Shown: positions 44,093 through 51,949 of the stretch, piece by piece
Layout: each line of letters begins with the position of its first letter
How positions within the stretch are numbered: position 1 is the first letter of the stretch
DNA from: Aureivirga marina
GTDB taxonomy: Bacteria > Bacteroidota > Bacteroidia > Flavobacteriales > Flavobacteriaceae
Direction of reading: 5' to 3'
Length of the DNA: 64,000 nucleotides
Assembly (NCBI RefSeq): GCF_015767265.1
Contig: NZ_JADPIB010000008.1
Coordinates: 124,001-188,000, forward strand
Position numbers and translations under genes: made by a program
Notes under the pieces: model-generated
The model's input: the letters and a program-made list of their open reading frames with translations, nothing else
Told to the model about the DNA's origin: nothing
Databases searched by the model: none

Positions 44093-44100
44093 CAAATATA
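44093..44100 (-). promoter_or_regulatory. -7 box of the porZ-recO-receptor operon
   Basis: TATATTTG on the minus strand (44100-44093), 22 nt before the porZ ATG, fits TAnnTTTG. No TTTG is found at the usual distance. Confidence 0.5.
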
Positions 44101-44157
44101 TCTATAATAAACGTAATGAAGAAAAGTATTATTTTTAGTCCTCTAAAATAAATTAAA

Positions 44158-44634
44158 ATGCAAGAAATAGAACGTAAATTCTTAATAAAAAATGAGAGTT
44201 TTAAAGAAGAAGCTTACAAAAAGGAATATATTAAGCAAGCTTTTTTAAATTCAGATAAAAATAGAACGGTTCGAATTCGTTTAAAAGATGATTCCGCTTT
44301 TTTAACGATAAAAGGAATTTCGAATAAAGAAGGAACAACAAGATTTGAATGGGAAAAGGAAATTTCTGTGGAAGAAGCACAGTCTTTATTTTTAATTTGT
44401 GAAAAAGGAGAAATTGAAAAATTTAGATATTTAGTGAAAATGAATAATCATATTTATGAAGTAGATGAATTTTTAGGTGAAAATAAAGGATTAATTGTTG
44501 CAGAAATTGAATTAAATTCTGAAGAAGAAGCTTTTGAAAAACCAAATTGGCTAGGTGAAGAAGTAACAGGAGATATTAAATATTATAATTCTTGTTTGAG
44601 TAAAAATCCTTTTAAAAATTGGGAAAATCAATAA
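44158..44634 (+). CDS. CYTH domain protein (triphosphate tunnel metalloenzyme)
   Basis: This 158-residue protein begins MQEIERKFLI, the ExExK motif that binds triphosphate and metal in the CYTH/TTM superfamily. Basic strands RTVRIRLKDDSAFLTIKG and the acidic strand YEVDEFLGENKGLIVAEIEL complete the eight-strand tunnel, with GDIKYYNSCLSKNP at the end. Bacterial single-domain members are often inorganic triphosphatases. Adenylate cyclase (class IV) or thiamine-triphosphatase activity is a less likely alternative. It is divergent from porZ and convergent with the MFS gene, sharing a hairpin with it. Confidence 0.9.
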   Translation: MQEIERKFLIKNESFKEEAYKKEYIKQAFLNSDKNRTVRIRLKDDSAFLTIKGISNKEGTTRFEWEKEISVEEAQSLFLICEKGEIEKFRYLVKMNNHIYEVDEFLGENKGLIVAEIELNSEEEAFEKPNWLGEEVTGDIKYYNSCLSKNPFKNWENQ

Positions 44635-44648
44635 TTTAAAATAAAAAA

Positions 44649-44674
44649 CCGAAGTATTCCTAAAAATACTTCGG
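44649..44674. terminator. terminator between CYTH and MFS genes
   Basis: CCGAAGTATT (44649-44658) pairs with AATACTTCGG (44665-44674). The minus side is followed by TTTTTTAT, so it ends the MFS transcript; the plus side has only a weak T-run. Confidence 0.75.
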
Positions 44675-44682
44675 TATAAAAA

Positions 44683-45993
44683 TTAGGCCACAGACTTTGC
44701 CAATTTATTTTTTTCAGTTATCACTTCCATTTTTGTTTGTTGTTCAATATCCAATTCTCTTTTTAAAATAAAACCAAGAAAAACAGAGATTAGAAGTAAT
44801 AAAGACATTAAGTACCAATTTGCTTCAAAACCATAGTTTTCTACCATAAAACTTCCAAGTTTCCCACTGATAATATGTGCAGCAGAAAAAGCCATTGTGT
44901 ACATTGCCATATATTTTCCTTCTTTTCCTTTAGTAGCTCTGTCCATCGCTATTTTATTTGTAAAAGGGAAAGAGAACATTTCTCCAAATGTGATTAAAAT
45001 CATTGAGATTACTAAAATCATCAATGCGTGACCAAAGTTGAAGATTAAAAAACTAAAAAGCATCATTCCTAAACTTAAGATTGTCATTTTTACTTTTGAA
45101 ATTAATTTTTTCTCGATATAATGGATTAATGGCATTTCTAATAAAAAGATTAACATTCCATTTAAAGACATAAACAATCCGATTTCCCATTCTTCTAATT
45201 GATAAGCATTTCTATAATACAAAGGAAGAATTGAAAAAAGTTGTAAAAATGTGATTGCCATTAAAAAGACAATTAATATTAATAGACCAAATAAAATGAT
45301 ATTTCTACGGTTTTCACTTTTTGTTTTTGGAATATATACTTCTGATTCAGCTGTTTCTTCTATACTATTTCTTCTTTTCTTTGGATTTAATTTTGTGAAT
45401 AATAAAGACACAGCAAGAATACAAGTTATTCCATCTACCCAGAATAATCCATTATAATCTAAAGCTGCAATGATGATTCCTCCTAAAAAAGGACCAAAAG
45501 AAAATCCAAGATTAATTGCTAAACGAATTAAAGTTAAAGAACGAGTTTGGTTTTCTGGTTTGCTATAAGCCTTCATGGAAACAAACATTGCTGGACGGAA
45601 AGTATCCGCAATAACAATTGTTAGAAATATTCCTGTACAAAAGCCATAGAATGTATCTACATATTGGAGAAAAATGAACGAAATTCCTGTAAGAAATAAA
45701 CTTCCGACCATTACTTTATAATAACCAATCCTGTCTGTAAGTTTCCCACCAATCCAGGAACCAACAAAGGATCCAATTCCAAAAAAGACCATGACTGTTC
45801 CCACTTGTGAAAGAGAAAACCTCAAATCTTCTTGTAAATAAAGTGTCAAGAACGGTAAAACCATTGTTCCTGCTCGGTTAATAAAAGTAATAAAAGCTAG
45901 CCACCAAATTTCTTTTGATAAGCCTTTGTACGTATTTAAATACATTTCTGATGCATTACGTACTTTTCCTGTTAAAGAATTCAATAATAACAT
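44683..45993 (-). CDS. MFS transporter, drug:H+ antiporter-like
   Basis: This 436-residue major facilitator has twelve TM helices. The N-terminal half contains FITFINRAGTMVLPFLTLYLQE, then the loop 2-3 motif GSWIGGKLTDRIGYYKVM (a G-x-L-x-D-R-x-G-x-x-K type motif A). Antiporter motif C-like LGFSFGPFLGGIIIA in TM5 suggests export of small molecules. A charged loop with KLNPKKRRNSIEETAESE divides the halves. The 5' leader contains a promoter, a 28-codon ORF and an intrinsic terminator just before the start, pointing to attenuation. A role as an exporter of a ribosome-targeting compound is an inference from that leader, not from the protein itself. Confidence 0.9.
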   Translation of the reverse strand: MLLLNSLTGKVRNASEMYLNTYKGLSKEIWWLAFITFINRAGTMVLPFLTLYLQEDLRFSLSQVGTVMVFFGIGSFVGSWIGGKLTDRIGYYKVMVGSLFLTGISFIFLQYVDTFYGFCTGIFLTIVIADTFRPAMFVSMKAYSKPENQTRSLTLIRLAINLGFSFGPFLGGIIIAALDYNGLFWVDGITCILAVSLLFTKLNPKKRRNSIEETAESEVYIPKTKSENRRNIILFGLLILIVFLMAITFLQLFSILPLYYRNAYQLEEWEIGLFMSLNGMLIFLLEMPLIHYIEKKLISKVKMTILSLGMMLFSFLIFNFGHALMILVISMILITFGEMFSFPFTNKIAMDRATKGKEGKYMAMYTMAFSAAHIISGKLGSFMVENYGFEANWYLMSLLLLISVFLGFILKRELDIEQQTKMEVITEKNKLAKSVA

Positions 45994-46014
45994 TTTTCCA
46001 TAGATTAAATTTAA

Positions 46015-46053
46015 TTCAACAAAAAAAGCCCAGCATATACATATGCTGGGCTT
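46015..46053 (-). terminator. leader terminator upstream of the MFS gene
   Basis: On the minus strand AAGCCCAGCATAT pairs with ATATGCTGGGCTT (46053-46026), followed by TTTTTTT. It is a strong intrinsic terminator, placed only about 30 nt upstream of the MFS start codon and downstream of a promoter and short ORF. It would stop transcription before the gene unless prevented. Confidence 0.88.
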
Positions 46054-46080
46054 ATACCTTAAAAATTTTATAGAATATTT

Positions 46081-46167
46081 TTAATTTATATACACAGCGT
46101 GCCTATACAGTTGTCTCTTCTTTGAGACCTGTTTCGTAATGCACACGTATGTAATAAATAAATTCAT
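46081..46167 (-). CDS. candidate 28-residue leader peptide for the MFS gene
   Basis: An ATG at 46167 opens a 28-codon frame ending in TAA at 46081, starting about 18 nt after the predicted transcription start. The peptide starts MNLFITYVCITKQ and continues with VSKKRQLYRHAVYIN. Lys16-Lys17-Arg18 fits the basic-x-basic pattern at which macrolide-bound ribosomes are known to stall. The frame overlaps the 5' parts of two alternative hairpins, and an intrinsic terminator follows 28 nt after the stop. Position and design match leader peptides of inducible antibiotic-resistance genes. Whether it is translated is not shown. Confidence 0.65.
   Translation of the reverse strand: MNLFITYVCITKQVSKKRQLYRHAVYIN
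46087..46150 (-). promoter_or_regulatory. alternative hairpins of the MFS attenuator
   Basis: On the minus strand, segment 1 ATACGTGTGC (46150-46141) can pair with segment 2 GCACGCTGTGTAT (46102-46090, 3-nt bulge), enclosing a GTCTC/GAGAC hairpin (46113-46128). Alternatively, GCTGTGTATATA in segment 2 (46098-46087) can pair with TATAAGCCCAGC (46056-46045), with two single mismatches. That pairing hides the 5' arm of the terminator. This is the 1:2 versus 2:3 versus 3:4 logic of an attenuator. Confidence 0.6.
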
Positions 46168-46189
46168 TTGTTCTCGTTAGTTTGCCCTG

Positions 46190-46219
46190 CAAATATATTT
46201 TAAATATTTCAAAACCAAA
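46190..46219 (-). promoter_or_regulatory. promoter of the MFS leader transcript
   Basis: TTTG (46219-46216), 18-nt spacer and TATATTTG (46197-46190) on the minus strand match the Bacteroidetes consensus. The predicted transcript starts near 46185, about 190 nt before the MFS start codon. The rest of the 45994-46547 gap, 46220-46547, is AT-rich with no further feature recognised. Confidence 0.72.
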
Positions 46220-46547
46220 TAATTAATTGATGTAAATAATGTTTTTTTAACATTTAAAGCAATTTTAATTACTAGCAGAAGTAATTTTTATAAAAATTAA
46301 AGTTTGATTATCAATTATTTATTGTGCAAATCTACAGATAAATCTCTTTAGAAAATATAGTTTAATATTGAATAAAATTATACTTGAATAGGTCAATTTA
46401 ATAGTGAAAAAAGAATAAAAGATGAAAATTTTGTTTAGTTTTCCTAAAGAATTATTAAATAATTTGCAATTAAATTCATAAAGGAATAATTAAGTCTATA
46501 TTTATTTGGTATAAAATTTGAAAATACTTAGAAAAACAAATGAGATC

Positions 46548-47483
46548 ATGAGAGCTATAAAATACTTTTTCGGATTATTTTTCATCTTAATAACAGCAAG
46601 TTCGTGTGTTGTAGATGATGATTTTTATAGAGATGGGCCAAACCCTGGAATTACTTTGGATGAACTTTTAAATACCTATTCTATTTGGTATGTAGATTAC
46701 GATAGAACAGAAGGTCCTGATAATATTCCATTTCTTTCAAAAGCATTTACAATTTCATTTCAGAATGGAAGACTATATGCAAATAACAATTTAGTTGGAA
46801 TTGGACAAACAGGAAATGGACTTGGAGTTCAAATAGGTTATTATGATGCTTATGGAGAAACTTTAGAAGTTTTTCATGATTTAGATGGAAGATATGATTT
46901 CTATGTAGATCAGTTGGCAAATAATAGAATTCGATTAGTTAGTAAAAATTATGATGTTTCTTATTATTTAATCGGATACCATAGAAGTGATTTTGATTAC
47001 AATAGATTATTCTATGATAATATTGAATATTTTTTACAGGAATATAGAGCTTGGGAGAAGACATATACCTCACAATTAGGAGCTTTAAATGAATTTGATA
47101 ATGAGAATTTCTTAAGGTTTACACCAGAAAATTTAACAACATTTTATTCTTCTCAAGATCCTGTTGGTACAGATATTGATTTAATACAATGGGATTACGA
47201 AGGTAATTATGAAGTTTTTGACGTTCAGGGATACGATGATTTAAAGATTTTACGTTTAGACTATGATTTCTTTAACGATAATGAAGAATTTGAACTTACA
47301 GTTATTAACGATAGTACAATTTCTCTTTATCATGTAGAATCAGGAACAACGTATCATTTCCAAGGAAGACAGTTTATTCCATTCTTGCGAGAAAATAATT
47401 CGAATGCAAGGGAAATTAAAAAGGAAAGAGAACGTTTTAAAGTAGAAAGAAAGATGAAAACTCGAAAGAGTTCTGAAAAATAA
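46548..47483 (+). CDS. unknown lipoprotein
   Basis: This product of about 311 residues has a lipoprotein signal (MRAIKYFFGLFFILITASSC, with the lipobox TASSC and the mature Cys followed by VVDDD). The acidic residues after Cys do not match a typical surface-export signal with certainty. The mature part is rich in Asp, Tyr and Asn with many short strands (YDAYGETLEVFHDLDGRYDFYVDQL and LIQWDYEGNYEVFDVQGYDDLKIL), and the tail is very basic (NSNAREIKKERERFKVERKMKTRKSSEK). The frame is open from a TTG at 46518, but the ATG at 46548 gives a clean lipoprotein signal. No family is recognised. Confidence 0.78.
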   Translation: MRAIKYFFGLFFILITASSCVVDDDFYRDGPNPGITLDELLNTYSIWYVDYDRTEGPDNIPFLSKAFTISFQNGRLYANNNLVGIGQTGNGLGVQIGYYDAYGETLEVFHDLDGRYDFYVDQLANNRIRLVSKNYDVSYYLIGYHRSDFDYNRLFYDNIEYFLQEYRAWEKTYTSQLGALNEFDNENFLRFTPENLTTFYSSQDPVGTDIDLIQWDYEGNYEVFDVQGYDDLKILRLDYDFFNDNEEFELTVINDSTISLYHVESGTTYHFQGRQFIPFLRENNSNAREIKKERERFKVERKMKTRKSSEK

Positions 47484-47530
47484 AGTTTGGTTAGTTGATT
47501 TTTGGTTGGTTATGTGAAGACATAACCGTT

Positions 47531-47560
47531 AAAACCGCCCTAAGAAATAGGGCGGTTTTT
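47531..47560. terminator. bidirectional terminator
   Basis: AAAACCGCCCTA (47531-47542) pairs perfectly with TAGGGCGGTTTT (47548-47559) over an AGAAA loop, with T-runs on both sides. It is unusually GC-rich for this region and separates the convergent lipoprotein and T9SS cargo genes. Confidence 0.92.
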
Positions 47561-47565
47561 TCATT

Positions 47566-50376
47566 TTAAAGTTTTATGATTTTTTGCTCAAATTGAGTGT
47601 CAGAATCATTCAATTGAAGAATGTAAGTCCCTTTTTCTAAATTTTGGACTTTTACTTGAATATCTTTTCCAGAAATTTCTTGTTGTTCTAAAACTACTTT
47701 TCCTTGTAAATCAATTACTCTTAAAGAAGCTTTATTTAAAGAAATTAAAGAATGAATATTAAATACATCATTTACTGGGTTAGGATACACAGAAATATTC
47801 TTTTTAGAAATTTCATTTTCATCAATACCGATAATTACTGGATTTTCTGTTTTAAATTCACCAACAAATAATCCACTTCCATGTGTTGAAGCTAAAATTT
47901 TGTTATCAGATTCTCTTAAGTCTAAATCTACAACTTTTACTTCACTCATTCCATTATAAGAATGTGACCAAGTTGGATTTGGATCTAGGAAGTTTTCTGT
48001 TCTCCAAACTCCAAGTTCCGTTCCAATGATAACTTCATTTTCTAGTGTTCCTGTAGGAGTTGTAGTATCTTCTAAAGGATTTTGTAAAATACATTTTACA
48101 GGAATATCAGGTAAACCATTTCCTTCTTTATCTTCCCAAGTTTCCCCACCATTTGATGTATAGAAAATATTACTTACTCCATAATTGTGAATAGTAATTA
48201 AAATATGATCTTCTGATTTTCCAAATTCAATATCAGAAATACTTCCTAAGAAATCACCAATTTCATCAAACTGTTGATTGTTTTCATTAGCATTAAATAT
48301 TTTTACAAGTTTTCCATTTTCTGTTCCAACAAATAATTTTGAACTTTCAGTTGTATAAGGAGAAACTTTAAAAGCAGTTGGATTTCCTGAAATAAGACTT
48401 GTATAAATACTTGATTTTACTGCGGAAGTAGTTCCTAAAATATATCGATTGATTAAATAAGAATATTCACCACTATCTACATTTAAGAAAGAAGCGTTTG
48501 AATAAAGAACATCTAAATTATGATCTAAAGCTGCATTGTTGATAAAATCTCCATCTTCTGTAGCTTCTAAATAATAATCTCCACCATTTTGTAAGTTTTT
48601 ATACCTAAAAGAATTATAAGTATAAGAATCGATGTAATAATCTCCATCTTTTTGAATTACACAAAAAGCTCCATCTCCTCCACGAATAGCATCGGATTGC
48701 GTATTTCCACTATTTAATAGATGTGTTCCATTATCTTGTGTTCCACCAATTGTAAAATAATTACTACCAGATTGACTGATTGTACCATGATAGAATTGTG
48801 TAGTATTATATCCTTTATTTCTTGCAGAAATTGTAACAGAACTTTCTGCGTTTTCTAAATTTGCAGCATAATAAACTCCACCATCATTTCCGAAGATCGC
48901 TTTGTTTGGATTTGTTGGATGAAATACTATTGCATGTTGATCAGCATGAACAAGAGAACATGGTAAAGATTGTAGATTATTATTATTTGACCATTTAGAA
49001 ATTTGTCTCCAAGAACTTGTTGAAACAACACCATCTGAAGCTCTAAATAAATCAATTCCTCCTACATAAATAATATTATCATTTGTTGGATCAAGTTCTA
49101 CAACTAAATTATAGAAAGCTTGATTTCTGGTAAAATCATTTGTAGGAATTCCTGCATCAGCATCAATTGGTAATGGTAAAGGAGTGATTGTAGAAAATTT
49201 ATTATTTGTTTTATATAATGAAACAGGATTGATTTCATTCATATTTTCACATAAAGCTAAAAGATGAGAAGGATTGCTTTTAGAAGCAGCCAATTCAACT
49301 CTGTTAGCATTAGGTAAAGTAACTTTTAAATCCCAATCAGTTCCATTTGAAGAATTAAAAACTCTTCCAGCTCCACCATTAATTCCTGGTAAATTAATAG
49401 TACTTATCCAAATAGAGTTATCACTTCCAATTTCTATGTCATTTGGAATGTAATAATAGGTACTAGATCCAAAGTTATGCGCCATGTTATCAGATTCAAT
49501 TCTTTCCCATGTAACGCCTGAGTCTACTGATTTATATAAACCAGTGTTCTGTAATCCTAAGAAATCTAATTGTTCTCCAGAAGCACTATGATATGCTGCT
49601 CCAACTCCCATATAAAGTTCAGTAGAACCATTTACAACTCTAGGAGTAATTTTTGTGATAAAATAATTTCCAGACTTAAATAAATATTGATCATTTATTA
49701 ATTGATCTTCTGCACTGATTTGGAAATCTATAGCAGACCATGTTTGACCACCATCTGTTGAACGATAAAGTCCATTTCCTGTGGCTGCTCCGTTTGTATA
49801 TTGTTCACCAGTTCCTACATATAAAATTTGAGGATTTGTAGGATCAGCAACGATACAAGAAACATTTAAATTTGGAATTCCTTGAATTCGAACCCATGGA
49901 GAGGTTGGATTGGAAATTTGGTTGTTTTTCCAAAGTCCTCCACTAACACTTCCAGAAAATACTTTTTCACCAGAAATATCGTTTGGATCAAATAATAAAG
50001 CTCGAGTTCTTCCTCCAACATCTTTAGGACCAATAAATAACCAACTATTCGTATTTGATTGACCAGGAACAATTCCTGTAGCTACTTGCTCACGAAGTAA
50101 ATTTCGAGTATCAATAACATTTTCTGGAGTAGGTCTTCCTGTGCTTGGGTCAAAAGTTAATTCCCACTCTCTTTCATAATACTTGTTTGGAGGTAATTGG
50201 TTTTGTTTTCGCTCTTTTTTCGAAAGTTGTAAAGATTTTTTAAAGGGGCTGTTTTTTAAGTATGCTGAATGTTTGTCCTTTAAATCAGGAGAATCATTCG
50301 AATCATTTGTGAATGAAATCATACTCACAGCCAATGCAAGACTGGTTGCACTAACTATTAGTAATTTTTTTTTCAT
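47566..50376 (-). CDS. large T9SS-secreted protein with sialidase/BNR-like propeller repeats
   Basis: This 936-residue secreted protein begins with a signal peptide and a short Lys-rich prodomain. WLFIGPKDVGGRTRALLFDPND near residue 110 starts a VPS10/BNR-type propeller with Asp-box-like repeats: GLYRSTDGGQTWSAID, GLYKSVDSGVTWERIE, FYTSNGGETWEDKEG and LGVWRTENFLDPNPTWSH. The last 75 residues are a type A T9SS sorting domain (VYPNPVNDVFNIHSL ... SLRVIDLQGKVVLEQQEI ... LEKGTYILQL). It is therefore exported across the outer membrane by T9SS. Binding to or action on glycans is possible, but Asp boxes also occur in non-enzymes. A -7 box TATATTTG lies at 50424-50417. Confidence 0.88.
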   Translation of the reverse strand: MKKKLLIVSATSLALAVSMISFTNDSNDSPDLKDKHSAYLKNSPFKKSLQLSKKERKQNQLPPNKYYEREWELTFDPSTGRPTPENVIDTRNLLREQVATGIVPGQSNTNSWLFIGPKDVGGRTRALLFDPNDISGEKVFSGSVSGGLWKNNQISNPTSPWVRIQGIPNLNVSCIVADPTNPQILYVGTGEQYTNGAATGNGLYRSTDGGQTWSAIDFQISAEDQLINDQYLFKSGNYFITKITPRVVNGSTELYMGVGAAYHSASGEQLDFLGLQNTGLYKSVDSGVTWERIESDNMAHNFGSSTYYYIPNDIEIGSDNSIWISTINLPGINGGAGRVFNSSNGTDWDLKVTLPNANRVELAASKSNPSHLLALCENMNEINPVSLYKTNNKFSTITPLPLPIDADAGIPTNDFTRNQAFYNLVVELDPTNDNIIYVGGIDLFRASDGVVSTSSWRQISKWSNNNNLQSLPCSLVHADQHAIVFHPTNPNKAIFGNDGGVYYAANLENAESSVTISARNKGYNTTQFYHGTISQSGSNYFTIGGTQDNGTHLLNSGNTQSDAIRGGDGAFCVIQKDGDYYIDSYTYNSFRYKNLQNGGDYYLEATEDGDFINNAALDHNLDVLYSNASFLNVDSGEYSYLINRYILGTTSAVKSSIYTSLISGNPTAFKVSPYTTESSKLFVGTENGKLVKIFNANENNQQFDEIGDFLGSISDIEFGKSEDHILITIHNYGVSNIFYTSNGGETWEDKEGNGLPDIPVKCILQNPLEDTTTPTGTLENEVIIGTELGVWRTENFLDPNPTWSHSYNGMSEVKVVDLDLRESDNKILASTHGSGLFVGEFKTENPVIIGIDENEISKKNISVYPNPVNDVFNIHSLISLNKASLRVIDLQGKVVLEQQEISGKDIQVKVQNLEKGTYILQLNDSDTQFEQKIIKL

Positions 50377-50907
50377 GGCTTAATGTATGTAATTGATTTC
50401 AGTAATTTTATGAACACAAATATATAGTTATATTATTTTTTTAACACTATAAAATTGATATTAAAAAAAATAACTACAATAATTATCAACTGTATTTTTT
50501 ATTAACATTTTTAATTGAAAGCTAATATTAATATTAATAAAAAAAGTTAAAGTCTGTTTTAATATTTAATTTATGAAAGTTATTTACCATAATTTTTAAA
50601 ATATTTGAAGTTAAATATTGTGAAAAAAACGCAAAACTTCTTACCAAATTTATTAAATTAAATTTAAGAATTCAATACAAATTTGTTAAGATTTGCTTTC
50701 GAGTATTAATAATTTATAGTTTTAAATGGTTTTAAATATGAATATTAATAAAAATGAATCTATTTTTTGACTAAGAATTAATTATTAAGAGTTGCTTTAC
50801 TAGAATTCTCTAAAATTTTAAAGGTTTTATTTGAGAAGTTAAAACTCTAAACTATCAATGGTACTGAAAAAACTACTACCTTTGATTTTCGATTAAATAC
50901 ACCGAAA
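50377..50907. other. AT-rich divergent intergenic region with two -7 boxes
   Basis: These 531 bases lack a convincing gene. On the minus strand a TATATTTG box (50424-50417) could serve the T9SS cargo gene. On the plus strand TACCTTTG (50877-50884) lies 24 nt before the HupE-like gene. Neither has a clear -33 TTTG. Between them the sequence is mostly A and T runs, and I see nothing else. Confidence 0.5.
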
Positions 50908-51492
50908 ATGAATGATTTTATATTTTTCTTAAATGAAGGAATAAATCATGTGTTAGATATTAATGCGTATGACCATGTTTTATTTCTAATAGCCTTAGCT
51001 GTTATATTTAGTTTTAAAGAATGGAAGAAAGCAGTAAGCTTAATTTCTTTATTTACATTAGGGCATACAATTACATTATTATTGGCAGCTTATAAAATAG
51101 TTGCTTTTCCTTCTGAAATTATTGAATTTCTAATTCCTGTTACTATTTTAATTACATGTGTTTTTAATCTTTTTTATAGAAAGAAAGAAAAAACATTTTT
51201 ACAAGAAAATCTTAACTTGATTTTTGCTTTAGTTTTTGGATTGGTTCACGGATTAGGTTTTTCAAGTTATTTTAAAATGTTGATTGGTGGAACAGAGAAC
51301 AAGCTTTGGCCATTATTGGAATTTGCACTTGGAATAGAATTTGCTCAAATCATTATCATTTTCGCAATATTTAGTATAGAAGCAGTTTTAGCAAAATATG
51401 CTAAACTACCAAAAAGAGAATGGGTTTTAATAACTTCTTCAATGGTTGCAGGAGTTGTATTTCCAATTCTGATGGAAAATAAAATTTGGTAA
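50908..51492 (+). CDS. HupE/UreJ-like membrane protein
   Basis: This 194-residue membrane protein has six or seven predicted TM helices. The N-terminal signature GINHVLDINAYDHVLFLIAL and the conserved FTLGHTITLLLAA and LVFGLVHGLGFSSYF match the HupE/UreJ family, whose His and Asp residues are thought to bind metals such as nickel. The family is linked to hydrogenase and urease loci elsewhere, but no such genes are in this window, so the metal role is uncertain. It is followed 33 nt later by the dCMP deaminase gene and may be in the same transcript. Confidence 0.85.
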   Translation: MNDFIFFLNEGINHVLDINAYDHVLFLIALAVIFSFKEWKKAVSLISLFTLGHTITLLLAAYKIVAFPSEIIEFLIPVTILITCVFNLFYRKKEKTFLQENLNLIFALVFGLVHGLGFSSYFKMLIGGTENKLWPLLEFALGIEFAQIIIIFAIFSIEAVLAKYAKLPKREWVLITSSMVAGVVFPILMENKIW

Positions 51493-51525
51493 AACAGAAA
51501 TAAAATAAGTAAATTACTATAAATA

Positions 51526-51945
51526 ATGACGCAAAAACAATTAAGGTATCATGAGGCTTACATGCGAATGGCGACTGAATGGGCAAAATTATCTCATTGT
51601 GAAAGAAAGAAAGTAGGAGCGTTAATAGTAAAAGATAGAATGATTATTTCGGATGGTTACAATGGTACACCTACGAATTTTGAAAATTGTTGCGAAGATG
51701 AAGAAGGAAATACCAAATGGTACGTACTTCATGCGGAAGCTAATGCAATTTTAAAAGTAGCAAATTCAACACAAGCATGTAAAGGTGCTACGCTTTATAT
51801 TACATTATCTCCATGCAAAGAATGCAGTAAATTAATTCATCAATCTGGAATAACAAGAGTAATTTATAAGGAAAAATATAAAGACGATTCTGGAATAGAT
51901 TTTCTAGAGAAAGCCGGAGTCGAACTCATCCATTTAGAAATTTAA
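51526..51945 (+). CDS. dCMP deaminase family protein
   Basis: This 139-residue zinc deaminase has the motif HAEANAI near residues 69-75, with the zinc His and catalytic Glu. PCKEC near residues 92-96 supplies two zinc cysteines. KVGALIVKDRMIISDGYNGTPTNFENCCED is the N-terminal signature of deoxycytidylate deaminases (ComEB group), which make dUMP for thymidylate synthesis. It starts 33 nt after the HupE-like gene and ends 4 nt before the Ctp protease gene, so they are probably co-transcribed. A cytidine or guanine deaminase role is less likely. Confidence 0.92.
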   Translation: MTQKQLRYHEAYMRMATEWAKLSHCERKKVGALIVKDRMIISDGYNGTPTNFENCCEDEEGNTKWYVLHAEANAILKVANSTQACKGATLYITLSPCKECSKLIHQSGITRVIYKEKYKDDSGIDFLEKAGVELIHLEI

Positions 51946-51949
51946 AAAA

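Noticed and set aside
46054-46185. Housekeeping ncRNA (6S-like, tmRNA or SRP RNA) before the MFS gene
   Set aside because: None of the conserved features of those RNAs is present, and the short ORF plus terminator explain the structure better.
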